DNA of 64,000 bases from Sphingomonas sp. PP-CE-1G-424 (GTDB lineage: Bacteria > Pseudomonadota > Alphaproteobacteria > Sphingomonadales > Sphingomonadaceae). Positions 31,478 through 40,372 of this stretch are shown here, one piece after another. The notes under the pieces were generated by a model that saw only the letters and a list, made by a program, of their open reading frames with translations, searched no databases and was not told the DNA's origin. The translations under genes were made by a program, and so were the position numbers. Positions within the stretch are counted from its first letter, which is position 1. The number at the start of each line of letters is the position of its first letter. Where the stretch lies: positions 682,001 through 746,000 of the forward strand of contig NZ_SLXW01000002.1 of the NCBI RefSeq assembly GCF_004341085.1, in the 5' to 3' direction.

Positions 31478-33619
31478 GTGCAATTTCTATACTTCGCCGC
31501 CAGTGCCGTTGCGCTGATGGCGTCTACCTCCGTCGTCGCGCAGCTCGCGCCCGCCGCCCAGCCACCGACGACGCCTGCCACGAACCCCTTGCTCGCGGAC
31601 TGGACCGGTCCGCTGGGCGGAGTGCCGCCCTGGGACAAGGTTCGCCCCGAACTGTTCCCGCAGGCGTTCGAGACGACGCTCGCCGAACGGACCGCGGACT
31701 ACCGCAAGATCGCCGACAATCCGGCCAAGCCGACCTTCGCCAACACGATCGCGCCGATGCAGTTGGCTGGCAAACGCTACGGTCAGGTGATGACGCTGTT
31801 CGGCGTGATGACCGGCAACATGAACACCCCGGCGTATCAGAAGCTCGACCGCGAATGGTCGCCCAAATTCTCCGCGGCGTCGGACGCGATCACGTTCGAC
31901 AAGCCGCTGTTCGCGCGGATCCAGGCGATCTATGCAGGCCGCAACTCCAGTGGGTTGAACGCGCAGCAGATCCGGCTCGTGACGCGGATCTACGACAGCT
32001 ATGTGCGCCAGGGCGCCAAGCTGACCGATGCGCAGAAGACTCAGCTTTCGCAGTATAACCAGCAGCTCGCGACCGCGTTCTCGACGTTCGGCGAGAAGCT
32101 GCTCGCCGACGAGAGCACCGCCATCGCGGTCGGCGATGAAGCACAGCTCGCCGGGCTTCCCGATAGCGTGAAGGCGGTCGCCAAGGCCGCTGCGACCGAG
32201 CGGAAGCTGCCGGGCTTCGCGATCGTCAACACGCGGTCGGCGGTCGATCCCGTGCTGACCTACGCCACCGATCGTGCGCTCCGCGAGAAGGTCTGGCGCG
32301 CGTTCGTCAACCGCGGCGACAATGGCGATGCGAACGACACGAACGCGACGATCGCGCAGATCGTCAAGCTCCGCGCCGACCGTGCGCACCTCCTCGGGTT
32401 CAAGACGCATGCCGACTGGCGGATGCAGGACACGATGGCGAAGACGCCCGCCGCGGCGATGGACCTGATGATGCGCGTCTGGCCCGCGGCGAAGGCACGC
32501 GTGGCCGAGGAAGTCGCGGACATGCAGAAGGTCGCCGGCACATCGCTGACGATCGAGCCGTGGGATTACCGCTTCTATCAGGAGAAGGTGCGTAAAGCCC
32601 GGTACGACCTCGATCAGGCACAGCTGAAGCCGTATTTCGAGCTCGGCAACATCATTCAGGGATCGCTCTACGCCGCCAACCGGCTGTACGGGCTGAACTT
32701 CAAGGAAATCACCGGCACCGTCCCCGTGTTTGAACCGAACATGCGGGTGTGGAGCGTCACCGACAAGACCGGCAAGGACGTCGGGCTGTTCTACCGCGAC
32801 GACTTCGCGCGGACCGGCAAGCGATCGGGCGCGTGGGCGAACACGTATCGTGGGCAGCGTGGTCTTGCCCCGGCGCAGCTTGTGCTGTCGTCGAACAACA
32901 ACAATTTCGCCAAGGGTGCGCCCGGCGAGCCGATCCTGATCAGCCTCGACGATGCGCAGACGCTGTTCCACGAGTTCGGCCACGCGATCCACGCGATGCT
33001 CCAGAACGTCTATTATCCGGGACTCGCCGGCACGCCGCGCGACTTCGTGGAATATCCGAGCCAGGTGAACGAGCATTGGCTGCTGACCCGCGACGTGCTC
33101 GACAAATATGCGCGGCATTATCAGACCAAGGCAGCGATGCCGCAGGCGTTGCTCGACAAGATCGAGCAGTCGAGCAAGTTCAACGAAGGCTTCAAGACCG
33201 CGGAATATCTGTCGTCGGCGATCGTCGACATGAAGATCCACACCGTGTCCGACGGCGTGATCGACCCCGGCACGTTCGAGGCCGCGACGCTCGCCGAGAT
33301 CGGCATGCCGAAGCAGCTGGTGATGCGCCACCGCGTGCCGCAGTTCCAGCATCTGTTCGCGTCGGACAGCTATTCGGCGGGCTATTACAGCTATCTGTGG
33401 TCCGAGACGATGGACGCGGACACGTTCGCGGTGTTCGAGGAGGCGGGCAGCCCGTGGGACAAGGCGACGGCGGACAAGTTCGCCAGGATCCTCCTGTCGA
33501 CCGGCAACGAGACCGATCGCGCCGAGGCGTATCGTGCGTTCCGGGGACGTGATCCCGATGTGAACGCGCTGCTCAAGAAGCGCGGCTTCCCGACACAAGC
33601 TCCGCAGGGGACGAAGTAA
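31478..33619 (+). CDS. M3-family metallopeptidase (peptidyl-dipeptidase Dcp type), exported
   Basis: A 713-residue protein. GTG start at 31478 with GGGAGA upstream; this frame gives a signal peptide (QFLYFAASAVALMASTSVVAQ). The C-terminal catalytic domain has the zinc motif HEFGH (His498, Glu499, His502), followed by DFVEYPSQVNEHW with the downstream Glu-rich ligand region, and a final SAGYYSYLWSE stretch. Dcp-type enzymes cleave dipeptides from the C-terminus of oligopeptides. The signal peptide points to the periplasm. Its stop overlaps the start of the transporter gene (TAATG), so co-translation is likely. Confidence 0.92.
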   Translation: MQFLYFAASAVALMASTSVVAQLAPAAQPPTTPATNPLLADWTGPLGGVPPWDKVRPELFPQAFETTLAERTADYRKIADNPAKPTFANTIAPMQLAGKRYGQVMTLFGVMTGNMNTPAYQKLDREWSPKFSAASDAITFDKPLFARIQAIYAGRNSSGLNAQQIRLVTRIYDSYVRQGAKLTDAQKTQLSQYNQQLATAFSTFGEKLLADESTAIAVGDEAQLAGLPDSVKAVAKAAATERKLPGFAIVNTRSAVDPVLTYATDRALREKVWRAFVNRGDNGDANDTNATIAQIVKLRADRAHLLGFKTHADWRMQDTMAKTPAAAMDLMMRVWPAAKARVAEEVADMQKVAGTSLTIEPWDYRFYQEKVRKARYDLDQAQLKPYFELGNIIQGSLYAANRLYGLNFKEITGTVPVFEPNMRVWSVTDKTGKDVGLFYRDDFARTGKRSGAWANTYRGQRGLAPAQLVLSSNNNNFAKGAPGEPILISLDDAQTLFHEFGHAIHAMLQNVYYPGLAGTPRDFVEYPSQVNEHWLLTRDVLDKYARHYQTKAAMPQALLDKIEQSSKFNEGFKTAEYLSSAIVDMKIHTVSDGVIDPGTFEAATLAEIGMPKQLVMRHRVPQFQHLFASDSYSAGYYSYLWSETMDADTFAVFEEAGSPWDKATADKFARILLSTGNETDRAEAYRAFRGRDPDVNALLKKRGFPTQAPQGTK

Positions 33620-34908
33620 TGGCACCCGATCAGAAAACGCGCCTCAAGGCGATCATCGGTGGATCGACCGGCAACCTTGTCGAATGGTTCGACTGGTACG
33701 TCTATTCCGCCTTCACCCTGTATTTCGCACCGCATTTCTTCCCGTCGACCGATCGCACCGCGCAGTTGCTCAGCACGGCGGCGGTCTTCGCGGTCGGCTT
33801 CCTTATGCGGCCGATCGGCGCGTGGATCATGGGCATCTATGCGGATCGCCATGGTCGCAAGGCGGGGCTGACGGTGTCGGTCACGCTGATGTGCGCCGGC
33901 TCGCTGATCATCGCCTGCACGCCGGGGTATGAGACGATCGGCGTCTTCGCACCGACGATGCTGGTGATCGCGCGGCTGATGCAGGGTCTGTCGGTCGGCG
34001 GCGAATACGGCGCGTCGGCGACGTACCTGACCGAGATGGCGGGCAAGAACCGCCGCGGGTTCTTCTCGTCGTTTCAGTACGTCACGCTGATCTCGGGCCA
34101 GTTGCTCGCGATCTGTGTGCTGCTGATCCTGCAGTCGACGATGAGCGAGGCGGCGCTCGATTCCTGGGGCTGGCGCATTCCGTTCGCGATCGGTGCGGTG
34201 CTCGCCGTGGTCGTGTTCTACATCCGCCGTGGCCTTGCCGAGACGCAGAGCTTCGAGAATGCCAAGGCCGATGCGGGCGACGGCAAGCCGAAGTCGGGCT
34301 TCATCCAACTGATCACCAAGCATCCGCGTGAGACGATCACGGTGATGCTGCTGACCGCTGGCGGTACGCTCGCCTTCTATGCCTACTCGATCTACATGCA
34401 GAAGTTCCTGGTCAATACCAGTGGGTTCAGCCGTGAAGTGGCGAGCCAGATTAACGCCGCGACGCTGTTCGTGTTCATGCTGTTGCAGCCGATCGCGGGC
34501 GGGCTTTCGGACAAGATCGGGCGGAAGCCGCTGATGGTCGGGTTCGGCATTGCCGGCGTGCTGTTCACCTATCCGATCTTCGCCGCGCTGGAGACCGCGA
34601 CCAACCCGATCTATGCCGGGTTGCTGGTGATGGCGGCGCTGGTGATCGTGACGGGCTACACGTCGATCAACGCGGTCGTGAAGGCGGAACTGTTCCCGGC
34701 GCATATCCGCGCGCTGGGTGTCGCCTTGCCTTACGCGCTGGCCAATACGCTGTTCGGCGGGACCGCCGAGTTCGTCGCGCTCAAGTTCAAGGGCGCAGGC
34801 TTCGAACGCGGCTTCTACTGGTATGTGACGGCGATGATCGCGGTGTCGCTGGTCGTGTATCTGCGCATGAAGGACACGCGGACGAACAGCCAGATCGTCG
34901 AGGATTGA
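33619..34908 (+). CDS. MHS-family MFS transporter
   Basis: A 429-residue, 12-TM transporter. The opening IIGGSTGNLVEWFDWYVYSAF, followed by RPIGAWIMGIYADRHGRKAGL, is characteristic of the metabolite:H+ symporter family that includes alpha-ketoglutarate permease KgtP, ProP and ShiA. Start overlaps the stop of the M3 peptidase gene. It could import a small carboxylic or amino acid; substrate cannot be assigned from sequence. Confidence 0.9.
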   Translation: MAPDQKTRLKAIIGGSTGNLVEWFDWYVYSAFTLYFAPHFFPSTDRTAQLLSTAAVFAVGFLMRPIGAWIMGIYADRHGRKAGLTVSVTLMCAGSLIIACTPGYETIGVFAPTMLVIARLMQGLSVGGEYGASATYLTEMAGKNRRGFFSSFQYVTLISGQLLAICVLLILQSTMSEAALDSWGWRIPFAIGAVLAVVVFYIRRGLAETQSFENAKADAGDGKPKSGFIQLITKHPRETITVMLLTAGGTLAFYAYSIYMQKFLVNTSGFSREVASQINAATLFVFMLLQPIAGGLSDKIGRKPLMVGFGIAGVLFTYPIFAALETATNPIYAGLLVMAALVIVTGYTSINAVVKAELFPAHIRALGVALPYALANTLFGGTAEFVALKFKGAGFERGFYWYVTAMIAVSLVVYLRMKDTRTNSQIVED

Positions 34909-34913
34909 CCTTA

Positions 34914-35023
34914 CTGCTCCCTCTCCCTTTCGGGGAGAGGGCTGGGGTGAGGGGCTGTTCCGGGCGGACCGCTGCTTGGCTGCCCCTCACCCCGACCCTC
35001 TCCCCGGAGGGGAGAGGGAGCAG
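34914..35023. repeat. paired palindromic repeat (class CTCTCCC) between convergent genes
   Basis: Two inverted units: CTGCTCCCTCTCCCTTTCGG... on the left and ...CGGAGGGGAGAGGGAGCAG on the right, each also containing its own small stem, with a CCCCTCACCCC/GGGGTGAGGGG inner pair. The whole could fold into a long hairpin and may serve as a bidirectional terminator for the convergent MFS and histidine-kinase genes. Confidence 0.7.
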
Positions 35024-35025
35024 AA

Positions 35026-36399
35026 CTATCGCGGCAGTTCGATGATCGCGTCGAGGCCGCCGCCAGCCTGATCTGATGGAGCACGGTTCACCAAACGGAT
35101 CTCGCCGCCAGCCTCGCGAACGATCGCGCGTGCTAAGGCCAGCCCAAGCCCGATCCCCCCCGTCTCCCGGTTGCGCGAACTCTCCAACCGCGTGAAGGCA
35201 TCGAACACGTCGCCCATACGGTCCTCCGGAATCCCCGGCCCCTGGTCCGCCACCACGATGGCGACGGTCTTCGCCCCAGCCTCGACCCGTACCTCCGCCG
35301 AGACGCCATACTTCACCGCATTCTCGATCAGGTTGCGCACCGCGCGGCGCATCAGCGACGGCCGCAATCGCATCCGCAACCGGTCCGCCTCGACGAAGCT
35401 CACATCGCTGCCGATGTCGCGGAAATCCTCGACCACCGCATCGACCAGCGCCGCGAGGTCGACGTCGGTCGGCGGCTCGCTAGGTCGTCCCAGCCGCGCC
35501 AGCGACAGGATATCGTCGAGCGTCCGGTTCATCTCCGCCACGGTGTCGATCATCTTCGCGCGATCGGTGTCGTCCTCGACCGACTCGATCCGCACCCGCA
35601 AAGCCGCCAAAGGTGTCCGCAGATCATGCCCGATCGCGCCGAGCATGCGGTCCTTCTCGTCGAGCATGCCTGTCACGCGCAGCCTGAGCGCGTTGAACGC
35701 GGTGATCAGTGCGGCGACGTCGTCGGGTCCTTCCGCCGGCATCGGCGCGCCGGGTTCGCCGGGTCGGAACCGCTCCGCTGCAACGCGCAGGTCGCGCAAC
35801 GGTCGCGACAGCCGCCGGACGATCCACAGCACCGGCAAAAGGACGATGATGTAGAGGATCGCGGTCTGGCTCAGCAACGCGAACAGCAGGCGCGCGCCGG
35901 GTTGCGGCCACGGCGCGGTGATCGTCAGCCAGCCGCGGCCGGGTTGTTCGACCGCGATCAACAGCGTCGCGCCATCGCGCTCGCCACGGCGTATCCCCGC
36001 ACGGCGACGATTATCGCGGTCGCTGTCGTCGTCGAGCGTCGAGGGCTGAAGCCCGGTATCGATCCGCCCGACCGTCACGCCCTGATCCGCGAGCTGGCGG
36101 CGAAGTTCGGCGGCGACTTCGGGATGGCCCTCGTTTCCGGCGTTTCCGGTCCGTCGGATCGGATCGGCGGGAAGACGGCGGACGCGGCCGCGGTCCGCGG
36201 TCAGGGGACGCCCGCCATGCGCCTCGCGGTCGAGCGCATCGGCGATCCGGGTCGCGACGGGGCGGGTCGCCTGTGAAAGACGGAACTCGATCCGATCGCG
36301 CAGGACCAGACCGAAGTTGATCGCCTGCGCGACGAACAGCGCGAGCGCGATCAGCAAGGCCATCTGCCCGGCCAGATTTCGCGGCCAGGGGCGGGTCAT
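35026..36399 (-). CDS. EnvZ-type sensor histidine kinase
   Basis: A 457-residue kinase. One N-terminal TM (about 11-31) and one near 165-188 flank a sensor loop of about 130 residues rich in Arg/Asp. A HAMP domain follows (RRLSRPLRDLRVAAERF), then the dimerisation helix with phospho-acceptor His in GHDLRTPLAALR, an N-box RNLIENAVKYG, and G boxes VADQGPGIPEDRMG and GGIGLGLALARAIVREAGGEI. It pairs with the OmpR-type regulator encoded upstream, 38 bases away. Signal unknown. Confidence 0.92.
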   Translation of the reverse strand: MTRPWPRNLAGQMALLIALALFVAQAINFGLVLRDRIEFRLSQATRPVATRIADALDREAHGGRPLTADRGRVRRLPADPIRRTGNAGNEGHPEVAAELRRQLADQGVTVGRIDTGLQPSTLDDDSDRDNRRRAGIRRGERDGATLLIAVEQPGRGWLTITAPWPQPGARLLFALLSQTAILYIIVLLPVLWIVRRLSRPLRDLRVAAERFRPGEPGAPMPAEGPDDVAALITAFNALRLRVTGMLDEKDRMLGAIGHDLRTPLAALRVRIESVEDDTDRAKMIDTVAEMNRTLDDILSLARLGRPSEPPTDVDLAALVDAVVEDFRDIGSDVSFVEADRLRMRLRPSLMRRAVRNLIENAVKYGVSAEVRVEAGAKTVAIVVADQGPGIPEDRMGDVFDAFTRLESSRNRETGGIGLGLALARAIVREAGGEIRLVNRAPSDQAGGGLDAIIELPR

Positions 36400-36437
36400 G
36401 AGCGTAGGATCACGGGCGGGTAATCACAGGCGGGCGA

Positions 36438-37175
36438 TCACAGACGGGTCACTTCGGCGGCCAGCGTATAGCCGCCACCCCAGACCGTCTTGATCAACTC
36501 GGGCGTCTTGGCATCGGTCTCGATCTTGCGCCGCAACCGGCTGACCTGGTTGTCGACCGCGCGATCGAACGCCGCGGCCTCGCGTCCCTGAGTCAGGTCG
36601 AGCAACTGGTCGCGGGTCAGCACTTGGCGTGGCCGCGTGACGAGCGCCAGCAGCAGATTATACTCGCCCGTCGACAGTGGCACCGACACGCCCTCGCGGT
36701 CGACCAGCGCGCGTTCGCCCGATTTCAGCACCCAGCCGGCAAAGGCATAGGCGTTCGCCTCGGGCGCGTGCTGGCGCGCACCGCCCGCGCTCGCACGCCG
36801 CAGGATGACCTTGACCCGCGTCGCCAGCTCACGCGGCGAGAACGGCTTCACCACGTAATCGTCCGCGCCCATTTCGAGCCCGATGATCCGGTCGGTCTCC
36901 TCGGTGCGCGCGGTCAGCAGGATCACCGGCACGTCGCTGGTCGCGGCGATATGGCGGCACAGCGACAGCCCGTCCTCGCCCGGCATCATGATGTCGAGGA
37001 TGACGAGATCGATCGCATACGCCGTCAGCCGCGTCCGCGCGCTCTCCGCATCGCCCGCCTGCGTGACGCGAAACCCCTGTTTGGTGAGGTACGCGGCCAG
37101 CGGCTCGCGGATCGAGCGCTCGTCGTCGACGAGCAGCAGATGCGGCATATCTCCCATCGGGGCAGTGTCTAGCAT
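36438..37175 (-). CDS. OmpR-family response regulator
   Basis: A 245-residue regulator. Receiver domain with LLVDDERSIREPL and phospho-acceptor Asp61 (VILDIMMPGEDG), VILLTARTE and YVVKPFSPREL; then an OmpR-type winged helix (STGEYNLLLALVTRPRQVLTRDQLLD, DRAVDNQVSRLRRKIE). Starts at 37175, 37157 or 37148 are all possible. It precedes the cognate histidine kinase gene in the same direction. Confidence 0.93.
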   Translation of the reverse strand: MLDTAPMGDMPHLLLVDDERSIREPLAAYLTKQGFRVTQAGDAESARTRLTAYAIDLVILDIMMPGEDGLSLCRHIAATSDVPVILLTARTEETDRIIGLEMGADDYVVKPFSPRELATRVKVILRRASAGGARQHAPEANAYAFAGWVLKSGERALVDREGVSVPLSTGEYNLLLALVTRPRQVLTRDQLLDLTQGREAAAFDRAVDNQVSRLRRKIETDAKTPELIKTVWGGGYTLAAEVTRL

Positions 37176-37224
37176 GGCAGCTGTCCAGGGGAAGCACCGG
37201 CGCGTGGTACTTCCCCATATCGAG

Positions 37225-37737
37225 TTATTGAGCAGGTGCTGGCGCGGGCGGGGTCACGCCTTCCCGGCGTTCGCGACGATCGACGTGGCGCATCTCGGCG
37301 GCGTTGGCGCGTTCGGTCGCGTCGATCGTGCCGTCGTGATTGGCATCCATCCGGTCGAACCGTTTAAGCGCGCGCGCCTCGAACTCCTCGCGGGTGACGC
37401 TGCCATCGCCGTTCGTATCCATCCGTCGACCCATGCCGTCATGCTTGCGACCACCCGGCGGGGGCACGGGCACGTCGCGGCCGCTGGCCACCATCCGGTC
37501 GTGCATCGCCTCGCGATAGGCGCGCATCTCGCCTGCGGTCACCCGGCCGTCATGGTCGGTGTCCATCTGCGCGAACCGCGCGTCGGCCTGCGCGATCGCT
37601 TCCGTGCGTGTGGCGACGCCGTCGTGGTTTGCATCCTGCCGCATCGGCGGGCGCGGGGTTGCAGGCGCCGTCTGCGCGCTGGCAGCGGACGTGATCGCGC
37701 TGGCGGCGAGCATCAGGGTGAGGACGGTCTTGCGCAT
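37225..37737 (-). CDS. EF-hand domain protein, exported
   Basis: A 170-residue protein with signal peptide RKTVLTLMLAASAITSAASAQ. Four EF-hand-like loops are visible: DANHDGVATRTE, DTDHDGRVTAGE, DTNGDGSVTREE and DANHDGTIDATE, all with good calcium-ligand positions. The loops are separated by short helices and a Pro/Gly linker. It probably binds calcium in the periplasm. It lies upstream of the two-component system on the same strand; a regulatory link is possible but unshown. The longer upstream in-frame start is rejected because it precedes the signal peptide. Confidence 0.88.
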   Translation of the reverse strand: MRKTVLTLMLAASAITSAASAQTAPATPRPPMRQDANHDGVATRTEAIAQADARFAQMDTDHDGRVTAGEMRAYREAMHDRMVASGRDVPVPPPGGRKHDGMGRRMDTNGDGSVTREEFEARALKRFDRMDANHDGTIDATERANAAEMRHVDRRERREGVTPPAPAPAQ

Positions 37738-37848
37738 GTCGGACTCCGGCTGTGTGGGACGAATTCCCATCGAATAACGCCGGTCTAAACCCCGGTTGTC
37801 GCAGGCTTTTGCCGCCGGGCCGCCAATGTGTCGCAAGATGTGCCGGCG

Positions 37849-38625
37849 TCAGGCGAAGATCGCGACGCTCTGCATCTGTTCGGCGACCGGCGTGCCGTCG
37901 GCGTTCCAGATCGCCATCTGCTGGCTCGAACTCCCTTCCCGCGTGTAGTCGGTGGTCGCGCGGAGCAACCACCAGCCGTCGCGCGTCACCGGCTGAGGCC
38001 CCAGGATGTTGAGCAGCCACGTCATCGAACTGAGCGGGGCGGGGCCGCCGAGCAGCTTCAGCGCGGCGGGTGGCAGGCAGTCCGCGATCGCGATCAGCTC
38101 GACCATCGGATCGAGCCCCTCGCGCTCGACCAGCCGCGCCCAGCGCAGCCACTCGGCGGGCCCTACGCTGTCGTCGCGGCGGTCGAGCAGGTCGAAGTTG
38201 CGCGAGAACGCGACCGCGCTGTGGCCGCGGAAGGTCTGCGTGTCCGGCCCCGGCATCGGGAAGTCGGGCGCGCTGCCGGTCTGGTGATCGACGCGCGACT
38301 CGACCGCGCGCATGAACACGAACGTCGCGCGCAACCCAAGCCCGGCCTCGCTCTCGACGTCGGCCTGGACGAACGCCGCGTTGCGACCCCGGCGCAGGCG
38401 ACGCGCCCGGATCGTGATATCGCCCGACAGCGGCCCGATGAACGACACCTGCGCGGACCGCAGCGGCGGCAGGTCGACATCGGAGTTCTGCGCGGCGTGG
38501 AGTGCCAGCGCGGCGGAGAAGCCGCCATAGGCCGTGCGGCCTTGCGTCCAGTTCTCCGGCACGGTGCCGCACCAGCCGCCCTCGATTGGCTCCAAGGCAT
38601 CGATCGCCTGTTTGAGACTGGTCAT
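37849..38625 (-). CDS. thioesterase-superfamily (acyl-CoA thioesterase-like) protein
   Basis: A 258-residue protein with a double hot-dog layout. The N-terminal part has RTAYGGFSAALALHAAQ (central helix) and AQVSFIGPLSGDITIRARRLRRGRNAAFVQADV. The C-terminal half has MTWLLNILGPQPV and WWLLRATTDYTREGSSSQQMAIWNADG. This is typical of acyl-CoA thioesterase family proteins with two hot-dog domains. The start MTSLKQ at 38625 is chosen because the longer frame runs into the adjacent palindromic repeat. The next gene upstream is an acyl-CoA synthetase, so both may act on the same acyl-CoA pool. Confidence 0.85.
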   Translation of the reverse strand: MTSLKQAIDALEPIEGGWCGTVPENWTQGRTAYGGFSAALALHAAQNSDVDLPPLRSAQVSFIGPLSGDITIRARRLRRGRNAAFVQADVESEAGLGLRATFVFMRAVESRVDHQTGSAPDFPMPGPDTQTFRGHSAVAFSRNFDLLDRRDDSVGPAEWLRWARLVEREGLDPMVELIAIADCLPPAALKLLGGPAPLSSMTWLLNILGPQPVTRDGWWLLRATTDYTREGSSSQQMAIWNADGTPVAEQMQSVAIFA

Positions 38626-38643
38626 TCTAGCCCTTTCATCCTT

Positions 38644-38727
38644 CGTCATCCTGGGCTCGACCCAGGATCCAGAGCCAAGCATCGGAGCATTCGTGGCTCT
38701 GGATCCTGACGTTCGTCAGGATGACGG
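38644..38727. repeat. paired palindromic repeat (class GTCATCCTG)
   Basis: Left unit CGTCATCCTGGGCTCGACCC..AGGATCCAGAGCCA and right unit TGGCTCTGGATCCTGACG..CGTCAGGATGACG. Units pair with each other, and each has an internal stem. Related copies lie at 58579 and 62410. Located between the thioesterase start and the end of the acyl-CoA synthetase gene. Confidence 0.75.
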
Positions 38728-40299
38728 GAGGGAGGCTGCCAGCCGGTCGCGGAGCTCGCGCTTCAGGACTTTGCCGATCGCGCTGCGGGGGAGTTCGTCC
38801 GTAGCGAAGAGCGCCGACAGTCGCTGTGTCTTGCCGAGTTGTTTGTTCACCCACGCCAAGATCGCGGATGTATCATCGCGCGCTCCATCGCGCGGCACGT
38901 AGAACCCTACCGGAGTCTCACCCCAGGCCTCCGACGGAACGCCGATCACTGCGCAGTCCGCCACCGCGGGATGATGGGCCAACACCGCCTCCAGGTCCGA
39001 CGGATAGATGTTGAACCCGCCCGAGATGATCAGGTCCTTCTTCCGATCCATCAGCGTCAGGAAACCGTCCTCGTCGAACCGGCCGACATCGCCGTGGCGG
39101 ATGTAGCGGTTGCCGTCCGCATCATGCCATTCGGCGTCGCGGGTCGCCTCCGATCGGCCGTGATAGCCGTTCATCATCGCCGGGCTGCGACCGACCACTT
39201 CGCCCATCTCGCCCGGCGCGACCTCGATGCCGTCGTCGTCGATCAGGCGGATCTCGTGGCCCGGCATCGGCTGGCCGACGGTGTGGAGCTTGGTCGGATT
39301 GGCGGTGGCGTTCAGCGCGCAGCTCGCGCCGCCCTCGGTCATGCCGTAGAATTCGACGAGTACGCCCGGCCAGCGCGCGACGACATCGGCTTTCAGCGTC
39401 GCGGAGAACGGCGCGCTGGTGCTGGTCTTGAAGCGGAATGCCGAGAGGTCGAAGTCGTCGAAATCGGGCAGCGCCATGATCCGCTGATATTGTACCGGGA
39501 CCAGCATGGTATGTGTCGCACGATAGCGCTGCGCGAGTTCGAGATAGGCGCGGGCGTCGAACTTGCCCATCAGCACCACAGTGCCGCCCCAGCCGAGCGT
39601 CGGCAGGAAGCTGACCAGCGTGGTGTTCGAATAGAGCGGGGTGGCGATCATCGTCACCGCGGTGTCGAACCCCGCGGCATTGTTGCGCGAGATATGCGCC
39701 CATCGCATCGCGTGGCTCTGGACGATGCCCTTCGGGGTGCCGGTGGTGCCGGAGGAATATATGATGTTGAACGGGTCTTCGGGTCCGATCGCGACGGGGA
39801 TTGGTTTGGTCTCTGGAGGAGTGAGCCATTCATCAAAAGATTGTTCTCCCGCGAAGGCGGGAGCCCAGCCTGGGCCCCCGCCTTCGCGGGGGAACAATAC
39901 TATGCGGGCCGTTAGGAGTTGCCCTTCCAACGCCCGCGCATTTTCCGCATCGAGGAACACCAACGGCGCACCACTGTCCGCAATCATCGCAGCAATCGCC
40001 GCCGGCGTGGCTGACGGCGCGATTGGCGTTGCGACACACCCTGCGCGTACCGAACCAAGGAAAGCCGCCGCATAGTCGGTCGACGCCGCAGCGACGATGG
40101 CGACCGCCTGACCCGATGTCACGCCATCGCGCTGCAACGCCGCCGCAATCCGGTCCATCATCGCGTCCAGCGTCCGATAGTCGATGCTGCCCTGTGCGTC
40201 GGCGACGGCGGTACGATTCCCCCGTTCGAGCGCGTGCGCACGGATCAGATCGGGCAGGGTGGCAAAGCCGGTGGCGAGCATGTCTGCGGCGGTCGTCAT
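38716..40299 (-). CDS. AMP-forming acyl-CoA synthetase with an inserted palindrome-derived peptide
   Basis: A 527-residue adenylate-forming enzyme. Motifs: IIYSSGTTGTPKGIV (P-loop), YGMTEGG (A5), YIRHGDVGRFDEDGFLTLMDRKKDLIISGGFNIYP (A7-A8) and the late catalytic Lys in SAIGKVLKREL. It activates a carboxylic acid to acyl-AMP and transfers it to CoA; chain preference is not readable. Residues about 134-153 (LFPREGGGPGWAPAFAGEQ) are encoded by a REP-like palindrome at 39841-39898 that sits in frame inside the gene, in the variable N-terminal region ahead of the P-loop. The enzyme otherwise looks intact. Confidence 0.9.
   Translation of the reverse strand: MTTAADMLATGFATLPDLIRAHALERGNRTAVADAQGSIDYRTLDAMMDRIAAALQRDGVTSGQAVAIVAAASTDYAAAFLGSVRAGCVATPIAPSATPAAIAAMIADSGAPLVFLDAENARALEGQLLTARIVLFPREGGGPGWAPAFAGEQSFDEWLTPPETKPIPVAIGPEDPFNIIYSSGTTGTPKGIVQSHAMRWAHISRNNAAGFDTAVTMIATPLYSNTTLVSFLPTLGWGGTVVLMGKFDARAYLELAQRYRATHTMLVPVQYQRIMALPDFDDFDLSAFRFKTSTSAPFSATLKADVVARWPGVLVEFYGMTEGGASCALNATANPTKLHTVGQPMPGHEIRLIDDDGIEVAPGEMGEVVGRSPAMMNGYHGRSEATRDAEWHDADGNRYIRHGDVGRFDEDGFLTLMDRKKDLIISGGFNIYPSDLEAVLAHHPAVADCAVIGVPSEAWGETPVGFYVPRDGARDDTSAILAWVNKQLGKTQRLSALFATDELPRSAIGKVLKRELRDRLAASLPSS
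39841..39898. repeat. REP-like palindrome (class TCTCCCGCGAAGG) inside a coding sequence
   Basis: TTGTTCTCCCGCGAAGGCGG, then a short spacer, then CCGCCTTCGCGGGGGAACAA: a long near-perfect hairpin. The same element occurs between genes at 59409-59465 and 62021-62076. Here it lies wholly within the acyl-CoA synthetase gene and keeps the frame open. Confidence 0.85.
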
Positions 40300-40372
40300 C
40301 CGCGCATCGCTAGGCGAACGCGTCCGGCAATGCCATACGGTATATTCGAAAACCGGACTCGAGGAGACGCCG

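Noticed and set aside
31487..33625. Very long open frame on the minus strand opposite the M3 peptidase
   Set aside because: Composition is Arg/His/Leu-rich nonsense, antisense to a protein with a complete zinc-peptidase motif and signal peptide; it is a GC-rich shadow.
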